A stretch of DNA of 64,000 bases from Undibacterium piscinae (GCA_003970805.2 CP051152.1:2604001-2668000); one strand, 5' to 3'; numbered from the stretch's first letter, positions 35,417 through 44,404 are shown. Program-made: numbers and translations. Notes: generated by a model not told the origin, from the sequence alone.

Positions 35417-36658
35417 TTAGTTTTTATAGCCATCGTTCAGGGTGGCCAGAAATTTCACCACGTCATCGACCTCGGCCGGGCTGAGCGCCGCCGCCATGCC
35501 GCGCTGGCGGTTGTATGGCACTTCAGTGGTGTTGACATTCTTCAGATAGGCGGCAGGCAGGTCGTCAAATTTCATCACGCTGCCATCGGCGGCAAGCGGA
35601 TACCATTCTTCAGGATTGGTATCGCGGCGCACATAAAAACTCACCGCATCGCGCAGACTGGTAAAACGGCCGTTATGGAAAAACACCTTGCGGGTCGCGA
35701 CATTGCGCAAACTCGGTACCTTAAACGCACCACACAAATCAGTCCGCGCCTTCAGATCCGTACGGTCAGGGCCGCACAGGCCCAGATCCGCATAGGCCGC
35801 GTCGGCAGTAGCCGGAATCGCGTAATTGCGCGGTACACCGAGGTTATCGTAAGTAAAATCGGTGAACAGCGGTGAAGATCCATCGGCGCCTTTGGCGCTG
35901 CTATGGCAGCCTATGCAATTGCCCTTGCTTGGATTATTGAATAAGGCCAGACCACGTAATTCGGCCTCATTGAGCGCAGCTTTACCGGCCAAAAACTGAT
36001 CGTATTTGGAGTCATACGGATGAAAATCCTTATCTTCCTTCTGATACTGCTGCAGGGCGAATAAGGCACGCTCAAAAGCGCTGTCAGTATTCTCAAAAAT
36101 CGTCGCGCCAAAGGCCGCTTTAAATTCACTGACATAGGCGCTGCGCTGCAATTTGGCGACCACGTCGGCCCGATCGCGATTGGCCATCTCGTGCGGCGCC
36201 AAAAATGGCGTTTCAGCCTGCTGCGCCAGCGTCTGCGCCCTGCCGTCATGGGTAAAGCCACCGGTAGGCGTACCATCCTTATCAAAGAAGAAGGCCGGTG
36301 TTAGGTTCAGATAGCGTAATGATGGCGTAGCGCGAAAACCCGGCACGTCCAGCTTGGCACCACCCAATTGCACGCTCAAATTATTCGCCGGGGCATGGGC
36401 GTTGGCTGGATCATGGCAAGTCGCGCAAGACATCTTGCCGGAAGCCGACAGGCTGATATCCTTGAAGATTTTTTCACCGACACTGGCGGCAGCGCTCACG
36501 CTCGCCTCTGGCGTGGGCTGGGCTGTACCACCCGTGCTACCCGAACTGTCAGCGGATCCGGAACCACCGCAGCCAGCCAGCAATCCGGCCAGCCCGAAGG
36601 CCAGCAGCGCAGCCGAGAAAGAAGAATGTTGTACTGTCATTTTTTGCTTAAACCACAT
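35417..36658 (-). CDS. dihaem cytochrome c peroxidase/MauG-like lipoprotein
   Basis: Exported dihaem c-type cytochrome of 413 residues. The start at 36658 has GGAAG six bases upstream and supplies the basic n-region. The lipobox is LAGLLAGC, so it is probably membrane-anchored. Haem sites are SCATCHDPANAH and NCIGCHSSAKG; DGRAQTLAQQAETPFLAPHEM and VPSLRNVATRKVFFHNGRF are typical of the bacterial peroxidase/MauG family. As first gene behind a Fur box it may oxidise or reduce a periplasmic substrate linked to iron supply. Specific activity cannot be read from sequence. Confidence 0.9.
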   Translation of the reverse strand: MWFKQKMTVQHSSFSAALLAFGLAGLLAGCGGSGSADSSGSTGGTAQPTPEASVSAAASVGEKIFKDISLSASGKMSCATCHDPANAHAPANNLSVQLGGAKLDVPGFRATPSLRYLNLTPAFFFDKDGTPTGGFTHDGRAQTLAQQAETPFLAPHEMANRDRADVVAKLQRSAYVSEFKAAFGATIFENTDSAFERALFALQQYQKEDKDFHPYDSKYDQFLAGKAALNEAELRGLALFNNPSKGNCIGCHSSAKGADGSSPLFTDFTYDNLGVPRNYAIPATADAAYADLGLCGPDRTDLKARTDLCGAFKVPSLRNVATRKVFFHNGRFTSLRDAVSFYVRRDTNPEEWYPLAADGSVMKFDDLPAAYLKNVNTTEVPYNRQRGMAAALSPAEVDDVVKFLATLNDGYKN

Positions 36659-36714
36659 GATCGCTTCCGTTGCATCCGGCGCCACCAATAGCTCGCCTTC
36701 GCTTTATTAATACA

Positions 36715-36733
36715 AATGAGAATGATTACTATT
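36715..36733. promoter_or_regulatory. Fur box
   Basis: TGAGAAT-G-ATTACTA fits the 7-1-7 Fur consensus TGATAAT-n-ATTATCA at 11 of 14 half-site positions, and the surrounding AATGAG-AATGAT hexamers fit the array model. It lies 57 bases before the dihaem gene start on the minus strand, so iron repression of the whole operon is expected. The plus-strand gene at 36919 is much farther away. Confidence 0.8.
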
Positions 36734-36918
36734 ATACTGTTGAGCTAAAGCTGCTGACAAGAAATACACTTTGATCCAGGATAAATCCATGTCGTTTCCT
36801 TACCACTTCAGGGCTAATTCACGCTTTTCCGGTCTTCTTCGACAGCGGGCGGATTATCTTGGATAATGGCAAGGTATTCCTGCCCGTTGCGCAGCGTTCA
36901 ATCTAACGGAAAGCCTGT

Positions 36919-38047
36919 ATGCCTACTCTGACCACACCCGAACCATTTCAATCCAAGCGCCTCAAGCGCAAGCAATTTTCCAGCACGGGCGACGTCCATA
37001 TCCAGGGCGATCTGTTGATCAGCACCCAGATTCTGGTCGGCGGCGATTTGCTGGTAGACGGTGACCTGGAAGCCGAAGAAGTGTTTTGCCTGGGCAAACT
37101 GACTGTCACCGGCAGCATCCGCGTGCAATCGCTGTATGTCGGCCAGGCACTCGATTGCGGTGGTGATATCGAAGTTGAATTCCTGCTGAAAACCGGTTGC
37201 GGCGCCGAATGGATGGCGCGCATGCTGGAACTCGATCAAGCCAAGCCCGCCAAAGATGGCAGCCCTTACATGGACAAGCTTGTGCATCCGGTGATCTTGC
37301 AACGGAATGACCATCAGGAAGTGTTCGGTGGCTACGGCGATATCCAGGCGCTCGGCTATCTGGCCTGCGATGTACTCGATTGCCATGGCAACGTGCAACT
37401 GGACGGCGTATTTGATGTAGTCGAAGTGCAGTACATAGGCGGTCATCTGACTGCCAGCGAAATCGAAGTGGCAGGCGACTGCAATTGCAAGGGCGAGATG
37501 TTCAGCGAAACCGATATCACGGTAGCTGGTAGCCTGTTTGCCGGTTCCGTCACTTGCGAAGGCAATATCGACACCGGCTCTATCCACAGCCAGGGCGATA
37601 TCAGTGCCTGGGGTTACTTGCGCGCCAACGAAGAAATCAGCAGCCTCAACGGCGAAATCCATTGTGGCCGCTGGATCGCCACCAAATCTACCATCTTCGC
37701 GGCCAAATACATTAAGGCCGGAGAATCGGTGATCGGTGAAAAAGGCATCAGCTGCGGCGATGACTACGGCATTCTGGCCGCCACTACCTTGCGCCGCTCG
37801 CGCTGGGCAAAACTGGGCATGGTCTCGGCAGCGAAGCAGCCGGAACACCTGTTGTCTGGCCAGTTTGTCGCCGGGAAAAAAACGCAGCCACATCGATGCG
37901 CTGGAGAAAAAGCGTGACTGGGAGCTCGATTGGGAAATCCCGCGTCGCCTGAAACGCGAAGCCGAACACAGTCATGGCGTTGACGGTAGCGCGACCATTT
38001 CGTTATTTTACTGCCCAAAACCGGGCAAGCCGATGCCATCGCGGTAG
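36919..38047 (+). pseudogene. polymer-forming (bactofilin-like) protein, frameshifted near end
   Basis: Beta-helical protein made of short repeats such as GDVHIQGDLLISTQILVGGD, GDLLVDGDLEAEEVFCLGK and IEVAGDCNCKGEMFSETDI, as in the polymer-forming cytoskeletal (bactofilin-like) family. The first frame ends at 37917 after VAGKKTQPHRCAGEKA. Removing one A from the run of seven at about 37879 gives GKKRSHIDALEKKRDWELDW and a basic, charged tail ending in a junction with a GGDEF fragment near 37985. So the gene is either shifted at its last tenth or miscalled in sequencing. Partner and role are unknown. Confidence 0.8.
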
Positions 38048-38140
38048 CCGAAAAAATCCGCCTGCGGATCGCCGCAGATGGCGCAAAATCGCTGCCCAGT
38101 GTGTCTGTCCAAACCGCGACCCTAGAAGACCTATACCTGG
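37990..38140 (+). pseudogene. fragment of a GGDEF (diguanylate cyclase) domain
   Basis: In the frame of 37996 the plus strand reads HFVILLPKTGQADAIAVAEK, then IRLRIAADGAKSLPSVSV. This matches the segment after the GG(D/E)EF signature in diguanylate cyclases (xxLLPxTxxxxAxxVAEKIRxxI...VSVSIG). A stop codon lies directly upstream, so neither the active-site loop nor the start is present. The fragment abuts the bactofilin-like gene on one side and IS30-linked debris on the other. Confidence 0.5.
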
Positions 38141-38225
38141 CATGCGTGCCATCGCGCCAAACAAACTGGCCGACTGCGTCCACTACGCAGCCCCAGGCCT
38201 GGTCGCCAGCCCAGCACCGCTCAGC

Positions 38226-38545
38226 TTACGCGGTCATGCGGGCGACAGCTAGTTTTAAGTTCTCGCCTGACGGCAAACCATACATGGCTGAATCGGATTT
38301 GACGCCACCGACGATCCAGCGTTCGCGCAATAAACCTTTAAATAGCACTTTGGCCGAAGCCAGATTGGCCGGATCACTTCTCGGCGTTTTGTAGCCTAAA
38401 GCCATTTTCTGGGGCGAATTCATGGCTTCCTGCATATTCAATGTGTTGAATGCGCGCCAGACCATAGCCCACTTCGCCGCGCCGGCATTCTTTCCAGATT
38501 GACGGATCAAGTACCATTGGTATTCATCCTCATTGCGGAAACAGC
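38226..38545 (-). other. unidentified coding remnant next to the IS30 copy
   Basis: The minus strand keeps an open frame that joins IS30-derived codons to a segment reading NEDEYQWYLIRQSGKNAG and later KVLFKGLLRERWIVGGVKSD. The second part is not transposase and looks like the end of some other protein, ending ...LKLAVARMTA. I do not recognise it. It is probably host or other mobile DNA to which the broken IS was joined. Confidence 0.45.
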
Positions 38546-38779
38546 GCTGCCGATACTGGCGACCAGGATCTGGCAAAGATGACCGGTAAGCCCATGTCTT
38601 TGAAGTGCGCAAATTCACAGCCATTTCTAAGGTCAGTGAAAGGCCGGGTAATCCATTGTAGTTCGGGAGCGCTGCCGAGGGCGACCAGGATCGGCAAAGA
38701 AGACCGGTAAGCCCACTTTGAAGTGCGCAAATTCACAGCCATTATCTAAGGTCAGTGAAAGGCCGGGTAATCCATTGAG
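38544..38779. repeat. tandem duplication inside the IS30 remnant
   Basis: Two direct copies of about 110-125 bases (38544-38668 and 38670-38779) share GCGCTGCCGA, GAAGTGCGCAAATTCACAGC and AGGCCGGGTAATCCATTG. They differ by several small indels, so the duplication is not brand new. It repeats the transposase codons around the second catalytic Asp. Confidence 0.88.
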
Positions 38780-39480
38780 TTCCTTACCAACCGCAGCGGC
38801 AACAGTGATGGCCGTCTTTTGCAAGACGGGAGAGATTTTGGTGTACAAGCTTTTGCGTTCGACCAAAGTGAGTAGGCAGTGATGATGTGACTGTCCGCGG
38901 ATGGTGTCGCCTTCCCAGTGACCAGCAATCTCTCTTGTCAACGCGCCTTTGGGACGCTGTCGAATACTCTTGCGACCGGCCGGATAGCTAGATTTGGCGG
39001 GCTTCCAGACGTTGGCAAGCTGATAGCGACGTAATTTTTTATTCAATGCACTCTTGGTACGCCGTATCCAGTTGTAGATCGTTTGGTGACTGATAGACCA
39101 ATTCTCTTCACTGCCCGCAATGCGCAAACGTGCGCTGATTTCGTCTGGAGACCATTCTTGATTTAATAAATGTCGCACCAGCGGCCAGATTTCTTTCGGT
39201 TTGGTTGGATGATTGGCCGCGCTTTTGGCAATGCGTTTAAGCGCTCTTTCATTGGACGCGAGGGCGTTGTATTTTTGATTTACTTTGCCTCGCTTGATCT
39301 CACGATAAATGGTCGAACGATCTACCCCAACTGCTATAGCAATCTCACTTACGCTGGTTTTTGATCCCAACAGACGTTCAATCTGGGAACGCTGTTTAGC
39401 TTTGAGATGAGTAAATTCCATTGCGATTTCCCTCGGTTAAGAACAACACAAAGGTACTCCTGTAACGAGAAAAACCTTTG
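38546..39480 (-). mobile_element. IS30-family insertion sequence remnant
   Basis: The transposase starts at 39421 (MEFTHLKAKQRSQIERLLG). It has the IS30 N-terminal helix-turn-helix (SEIAIAVGVDRSTIYREIKR) and two catalytic Asp sites, GHWEGDTIRG and LTLDNGCEFAHF. After FADP the frame is lost at 38633. The last catalytic Glu (NENTNG-type motif) and the distal third of the element are missing. A segment of about 110 bases around DNGCEFAHFK is repeated in tandem. The element cannot transpose by itself. No matching right-hand inverted repeat can be found because that end is gone. Confidence 0.88.
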
Positions 39481-39627
39481 TATTTTTATCCTTTTACCGT
39501 CGCAATTCGAACTTTAATTCGCAAGATAGGCTGGAAACCCGCATGGGCTATGCGCAAGCGCCATGCCGTCTTTGTCGTCGCTCGCCCTGAGTCGCAACAG
39601 TGAGCGATAGATTTTCTGGTTTTTAAT
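39481..39627. repeat. IS-flank with REP-like element
   Basis: The stretch after the transposase start holds CGTCGCAATTCGAACTTTAA (39499-39518), a candidate outer terminal repeat of the IS. It is followed by AGGCTGGAAACCCGCATGGG and CTATGCGC (39528-39554), the REP-like core also present near 29800 and 45930. No gene is visible. Confidence 0.6.
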
Positions 39628-41064
39628 TTACTTGCCTAAGCTTAGCGCTCTGCCTATAGGCGTATCGATATTTGCCAGGAACCAGGCGGTAGTGGTCAAT
39701 AGCGCGACCTGGCGGCGTAGGTTTTCCGGATCGACTTTATCGAGTGTGTCGGCGCTGGTGTGGTGGTAGTGAAAATAATCATGGGTATCGACCAGCGGCT
39801 CAAAGCTTGGCACCCCGGCTTCTTCCAGGCCGCTCAGGTCGCCGGTATCTAAGGCATCGGCGCGCTTGAAAACGCCGGCACCGATAGGCTGCAAGGCTGC
39901 CATCAACGGTGCAAACAAAGCTTCGGACTTAGCCGGGACGCTCGCCAGTAAGCCGAACGGGCGGCCAGCGCCGGAGTCGCTTTCTATCGCCGCGATGTGT
40001 TTATCGAGCTTGGGCGGCTGATTTTTTTGGTAGGCCAGCGCGCCGCGGCCGCCGTTCTCTTCATTCATCCAGGCGATCATGCGTATGGTACGGCGTGGTT
40101 TTAGTGCTAGCCGTTTCAAGGTCTCGATCACGCCCATGGCACCGGCGACTCCGGCACCATCGTCTATCGCCCCGGTGCCCAGATCCCAGGAATCAAGATG
40201 GCCGGAGACAATCACGATTTCATCGGCTTTGTCGCTACCCGGCCAGTCGGCTATCACGTTAAAACTATCGGCATCGGCCAGGATTTGCGGCGTCAGAGTG
40301 AGGTGCATAGACACCGCCCCGCGTGCCGCCAGCCGGCTGATGAGCATGGCGTCTTCGGCAGTCACTGCCGCTGCGGGAATACGATTGGTCGGATCCAGAC
40401 TGGTGGCGCCGGTGTGCGCCAGACGGAAATTAGCGCCACCGACAGCACGCACCAGCGCCGCCACCGCACCCAGTTTGGCCGCTGCTTTGGGGCCTTTGCT
40501 GCGGTATTGCGCGCCCTCGCCATATGCCGGGCCGGCCAGACCGCGATCAGCCATAGCTTGGTTAAACGGCACATCAAACAGCACAATACGTCCCTTGACC
40601 TCAGCAGCGCGCGCTTGTAGTTCTTCAAAATTATGTACCACGATAATTTCTGCGGTAAGCCCGGTGTCGGCGGTCGCGCCAGATCCGCCTAGCGCGGTCA
40701 ATATCACCCTTTGCGACAAGCCGGCAGGCCGGCCTGCATATTCAATCAACTCCGCAGTTTCTGCGCCACGTACCCAGTGCGGCACTTTGACCGGTTCTAA
40801 GCTGACGCGCGCGCCGAGCTGACGCATGGCCTCGGCCACTTGCGTGACTGCCGCCGCGGCACCGGGCGAGCCGCTTAAACGTGGGCCGATCAGGTCTGTC
40901 ATATCGGCCAGCCTTTGGTAGGCATAATCGCTGTCCATGGCGGCAGTGCGGATTTTCTGCAAGTGCGCGGCATCATTGCCGGAGGTGGCTGCCAGCGCAT
41001 TGACGCTTAGGCTGGCGCTCAACAACAAAGAAATACTGCATAAGGCTTGAAGCTTGAAACGCAT
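39628..41064 (-). CDS. secreted M28-family metallopeptidase with PA domain
   Basis: Exported zinc peptidase of 478 residues, probably an aminopeptidase or carboxypeptidase-like enzyme. The start at 41064 gives a signal peptide ending SLSVNALAA. A protease-associated domain comes first. The M28 catalytic part has IVSGHLDSWDLGTGAIDDGAG (His and bridging Asp), WMNEENGGRGA (catalytic Glu pair), ESDSGAG and HYHHTSADTLD with the last metal His. It stands alone, about 90 bases after the SDR gene. Confidence 0.9.
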   Translation of the reverse strand: MRFKLQALCSISLLLSASLSVNALAATSGNDAAHLQKIRTAAMDSDYAYQRLADMTDLIGPRLSGSPGAAAAVTQVAEAMRQLGARVSLEPVKVPHWVRGAETAELIEYAGRPAGLSQRVILTALGGSGATADTGLTAEIIVVHNFEELQARAAEVKGRIVLFDVPFNQAMADRGLAGPAYGEGAQYRSKGPKAAAKLGAVAALVRAVGGANFRLAHTGATSLDPTNRIPAAAVTAEDAMLISRLAARGAVSMHLTLTPQILADADSFNVIADWPGSDKADEIVIVSGHLDSWDLGTGAIDDGAGVAGAMGVIETLKRLALKPRRTIRMIAWMNEENGGRGALAYQKNQPPKLDKHIAAIESDSGAGRPFGLLASVPAKSEALFAPLMAALQPIGAGVFKRADALDTGDLSGLEEAGVPSFEPLVDTHDYFHYHHTSADTLDKVDPENLRRQVALLTTTAWFLANIDTPIGRALSLGK

Positions 41065-41155
41065 GTCTATCCCCGGGCTTGAAAGAGCAAGCGGCAGACC
41101 CGCTTGCGGAGCCAAGAACATAACGCATCTAGTTACTATTTGCTAGAGCTGAGGC

Positions 41156-41911
41156 TTATATTTGCGTATATCCGCCATCGACACAGAGCTCGACGCCGTT
41201 GACAAAACTAGCCGCGTCTGAGGATAAAAAGAGTACGGCAGCGGCGATTTCTTTGACATCCGCCAAGCGCCCGGCGGGCACCGCGTCTTTCAAATAGTGG
41301 GCGAGTTCAGCGATCTGCGGCGCCGTCATTTTCAGACCTGTTTCTAAAATTGGCGTCAAAGTGACACCCGGGCTGACCGTATTGACGCGGATTTTTTGCG
41401 CCTTTAAGTCGTTACACCAGGTACGTGCAAAAGAGCGCACCGCCGCTTTCGAGGCGCTGTACAGACTGAGGTTTTGCATGCCCTTATTTGCCGCCACCGA
41501 TGCATTTAATACGATGCTGCTACCCGGATTCATGAGCGGCAATACACTTTGTACGGTGAAGAAGACGCCTTTCACATTGGTATCAAAAGTCGCGTCAAAA
41601 GCGGCCTCAGTGGTGCTACCGACGAGGTTGTTTTCTGCGATACCGGCATTGGCAAACAGCACGTCCAGAGTGTCTCCGTTGTGGCGGATTTTGCCGGCCA
41701 TTTGTTCCAGTTGCGCCAGATTGCCAACGTCGGCCACCAGAGCGACCGCGCGCTCACCTAATTGCGCTTGCGCTAACTCGAGTTTTTGCGCATTACGGCC
41801 TATGATGTACACGCGTTTCGCACCTTGTTCCAGATAGGCTTGTGCTGCGGCAAAGCCTATACCGGAAGACGCGCCGGTGACCAAAATGGTTTTGTTATTA
41901 AAATCTGACAT
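41156..41911 (-). CDS. SDR-family oxidoreductase
   Basis: Classical short-chain dehydrogenase of 251 residues. Coenzyme motif ILVTGASSGIGFAAA, NAG in LFANAGIAEN, catalytic Ser in VLNASVAANKG and YSASKAAV with the Tyr-Lys pair. The C-terminus NGVELCVDGGYTQI is typical. It is divergent from the LysR gene, which starts 128 bases away and is probably its regulator. Substrate unknown. Confidence 0.9.
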   Translation of the reverse strand: MSDFNNKTILVTGASSGIGFAAAQAYLEQGAKRVYIIGRNAQKLELAQAQLGERAVALVADVGNLAQLEQMAGKIRHNGDTLDVLFANAGIAENNLVGSTTEAAFDATFDTNVKGVFFTVQSVLPLMNPGSSIVLNASVAANKGMQNLSLYSASKAAVRSFARTWCNDLKAQKIRVNTVSPGVTLTPILETGLKMTAPQIAELAHYLKDAVPAGRLADVKEIAAAVLFLSSDAASFVNGVELCVDGGYTQI

Positions 41912-42039
41912 GCCTGACTCCAAAGATATTTGAAAATTTCAGTCGCCGCCAAGCGGCGATACAGATGAACAGTGTAGAAGCTAAGCTTTTAGCGAACAAT
42001 CCGTATAATGCTCAGTAGATTAATGAATATGGCTCAACA

Positions 42040-42918
42040 ATGAACTCTGACCTCAATGCGCTTTCCGCCTTTGCCCGTGTCGCCTATTGGCGCAGTTTCC
42101 GGCGTGCCGCGCAGGAGCTGCAAGTGTCGCCTTCGGCCTTAAGTCACACCGTCAGTAAACTGGAGCAAACTTTGGGCTTGCGTCTGCTCAATCGCAGCAC
42201 GCGCAGCGTGAGTCTGAGTGATGCCGGTGCGCGTTTGTTTGCACAGCTTAATCCCGCCCTGGATCAAATTAGCCAGGCGCTGGATGTCTTGAACGAAGTA
42301 CGCTTGCGTCCCATGGGTAAGCTCAAACTGAATGTGCCGCGGGTGGCGGCGCAATTGGTGCTGGCACCTAAATTAGGACAATTTTTAGCTGCATTTCCTG
42401 ATGTGCAATTGGATCTAGTGACTAACGACGCTCTGGTCGATATCGTCGAGCAAGGCTGCGATGCCGGCATACGTTTTGGCGAAAGCCTGCAGCAAGATAT
42501 GATCGCCGTAGCTATAGGCCAGCCTTTGCAATTTTCTGTGTGTGCTTCGCCCGAATATCTGCGGTTGCACGGCATCCCGAAAAAACCCAAAGACTTACTC
42601 AAGCATGCATGTCTGCAGTATCGCTTTCCTAGTGATTTACATTACGTATGGCAGTTTTTAGCGAATGGAAAAGCGCTGGATGTCGCCACCAATGGCGCGT
42701 TTGCCTCGGACGATTTTACGACCATTATCCAGGCGGCAGTAGATGGCGCAGGGATCTGCTACACCTATCAGGCGCACGTCGCAGCCCTGATAAAACAGGG
42801 CAAGCTGCAAGCTATTTTGCAAGAAGCGATACCGCCTGCTGAGCGTATGTATCTGTATTACCCCAGCCGCAGCAACCTATCGCTAAGTCTGCGTGCCTTC
42901 ATTGATTTTTATAAATAG
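42040..42918 (+). CDS. LysR-family transcriptional regulator
   Basis: DNA-binding regulator of 292 residues. The winged helix-turn-helix is SFRRAAQELQVSPSALSHTV followed by [20 protein letters not shown]. The rest is the periplasmic-binding-protein-like effector domain. The gene is divergent from the SDR gene; LysR proteins of this layout usually control the neighbour and themselves. The subgroup resembles those that act on single SDR or quinone-reductase genes. Confidence 0.92.
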   Translation: MNSDLNALSAFARVAYWRSFRRAAQELQVSPSALSHTVSKLEQTLGLRLLNRSTRSVSLSDAGARLFAQLNPALDQISQALDVLNEVRLRPMGKLKLNVPRVAAQLVLAPKLGQFLAAFPDVQLDLVTNDALVDIVEQGCDAGIRFGESLQQDMIAVAIGQPLQFSVCASPEYLRLHGIPKKPKDLLKHACLQYRFPSDLHYVWQFLANGKALDVATNGAFASDDFTTIIQAAVDGAGICYTYQAHVAALIKQGKLQAILQEAIPPAERMYLYYPSRSNLSLSLRAFIDFYK

Positions 42919-42998
42919 GTTGAGCATTAAAGCGTGTTCGACATTATCCGGATCCTAAGCTAGGTACAAAATCTGCCTATTTATTTTGCACATGCCGC

Positions 42999-43027
42999 TT
43001 GACAAAGGTAATTTGCCAGCCTAAGAT
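42999..43027 (+). promoter_or_regulatory. sigma70 promoter of the cupin-tetR operon
   Basis: TTGACA, a 17-base spacer, then TAAGAT, a nearly ideal vegetative promoter. The expected start point falls on the palindromic operator at 43031-43046, so a bound repressor would block initiation. Confidence 0.85.
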
Positions 43028-43030
43028 ACC

Positions 43031-43046
43031 TACCAACTAGTCGGCA
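43031..43046. promoter_or_regulatory. TetR-type operator in front of the cupin gene
   Basis: TACCAACTAGTCGGCA matches the perfect palindrome at 44405-44420 in 14 of 16 positions. It lies just downstream of the -10 box. Confidence 0.82.
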
Positions 43047-43069
43047 CATAAACGATAAGAAGGTAAGTC

Positions 43070-43744
43070 ATGAAACTCAATACAGATTTTTCACAGCGTG
43101 TGGTGCTACAGACTGGCGATTTGCCTTGGGTAGATGCGCCGGTCGCGGGCATACAACGTCAGTTGCTGGAAAGAGATGGCGCCGAAGTGGCACGTGCCAC
43201 GTCGGTGGTGCGTTATGCGCCGGGCTCGCAGTTTCCGAATCATGTGCATGAACTGGGCGAAGAGATTTTTGTTCTGGATGGGGTTTTCAGCGATGAGTCT
43301 GGCAGTTTTGGCGCAGGAACTTATCTCAAAAATCCACCCGGTTCGTCGCACGCACCTGGCTCTGCGAGCGGCTGCACCCTGTTGGTAAAATTGCGCCATC
43401 TTGACCCAGATGACCAGCAGGCTGTGATGATTGATACTCGCAACGCCGCGTGGTTTCCCGGCATGGTGCCGGGCTTATCGGTGATGCCCTTGTCTGAATT
43501 CGGCGGCCAACATACGGCCTTGGTGCGCTGGGCACCGGGTACCCAATTTAATCCGCATAGACACTATGGTGGCGAGGAAATCTACGTGCTGGAAGGGGTG
43601 TTTGAAGACGAGTTCGGCCGCTATCCGGCGGGTACCTGGATGCGCAGTCCGCATTTGAGCGCGCATTGTCCGTTTAGCAGCGAAGGCTGTACTATTCTGG
43701 TCAAAACTGGTCACTTGCCATTATCCAATCTCAAACAGGCATAA
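43070..43744 (+). CDS. double-cupin (ChrR cupin-like) protein
   Basis: Two cupin barrels in 224 residues. Metal-site residues are FPNHVHELGEEIFVLDGVF in the first half and FNPHRHYGGEEIYVLEGVF in the second, both HxHxxxxEE. It resembles the cupin part of the anti-sigma factor ChrR but has no sigma-binding domain. It sits first in a two-gene operon with a TetR regulator, starting two bases before it, and downstream of a repressor operator. A stress- or carbonyl-responsive dioxygenase or isomerase role is possible but not shown. Confidence 0.87.
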   Translation: MKLNTDFSQRVVLQTGDLPWVDAPVAGIQRQLLERDGAEVARATSVVRYAPGSQFPNHVHELGEEIFVLDGVFSDESGSFGAGTYLKNPPGSSHAPGSASGCTLLVKLRHLDPDDQQAVMIDTRNAAWFPGMVPGLSVMPLSEFGGQHTALVRWAPGTQFNPHRHYGGEEIYVLEGVFEDEFGRYPAGTWMRSPHLSAHCPFSSEGCTILVKTGHLPLSNLKQA

Positions 43745-43746
43745 GC

Positions 43747-44334
43747 ATGAAGCATTTTTCCGAAATTTCTAGCAGTGCCGAACGCGTGGTGGACGCCGCC
43801 GAAGGCTTGATACAGCAGCACGGCTACAACGGTTTTTCCTATGATGACGTGGCGCAACTGGTGGGGATTAAAAAGCCTAGCATTCATCATCACTTCCCCA
43901 AAAAAGAAGAGTTGGTGGCGGTGGTGGCGCAGCGTTACACCCATCGCTTCCGTAGCGAATTATTGAATATCGAAGGCCAGCATGCCAAGGCTCCGGATCG
44001 GCTGAGCGCCTACGCGGCACTGTTCCAGCATACCTTCGCTCTCGACCGTCGCTTGTGCGTATGCGGCATGCTGGGCGCCGAAACCGATTCACTGCCGGAA
44101 CTGGTCGCCAGCGAAGTGGCGCACTTCTTTAAAGTCAATCTGGATTGGCTGTGCCTGGTGATAGGCGAGGGACAAAGCGCCGGGCTGATCAATGCACGCA
44201 TCAGTGCAGCGGCGCTGGCCGAACAGTTTTTGTGCGCGATGGAGGGTGCCATGATGGTCGGCCGCGGTATGCGATCAGCACGCGGACCGGCAGCCGTTGG
44301 GCAAACTTTTATCGCGACGGTGACTATCGCTTGA
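43747..44334 (+). CDS. TetR-family repressor
   Basis: Regulator of 195 residues. The helix-turn-helix is GFSYDDVAQLVGIKKPSIHH followed by HFPKKEELVAVV. The C-terminal ligand domain contains a Cys pair (DRRLCVCGMLGAE) that could sense reactive compounds. The operon is headed by a palindromic operator and the same site precedes the next SDR gene, so I infer that it represses itself and both flanking genes. Confidence 0.9.
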   Translation: MKHFSEISSSAERVVDAAEGLIQQHGYNGFSYDDVAQLVGIKKPSIHHHFPKKEELVAVVAQRYTHRFRSELLNIEGQHAKAPDRLSAYAALFQHTFALDRRLCVCGMLGAETDSLPELVASEVAHFFKVNLDWLCLVIGEGQSAGLINARISAAALAEQFLCAMEGAMMVGRGMRSARGPAAVGQTFIATVTIA

Positions 44335-44361
44335 TGCCGCTAGTTTAATCTTGAGTTTCCC

Positions 44362-44391
44362 AAAGTGCTGGCATAGAACCGGCACTTTTTT
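44362..44391 (+). terminator. rho-independent terminator after tetR
   Basis: AAAGTGC and GCACTTT stem arms with a loop of about fifteen bases and a run of seven T. It ends the cupin-tetR transcript before the SDR operator. Confidence 0.85.
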
Positions 44392-44404
44392 TCAGTAGTA
44401 AACC

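Noticed and set aside
36898..37893. 331-codon minus-strand open frame opposite the bactofilin-like gene
   Set aside because: The plus strand shows clear repeat structure; the antisense frame looks like random coding and is a shadow.
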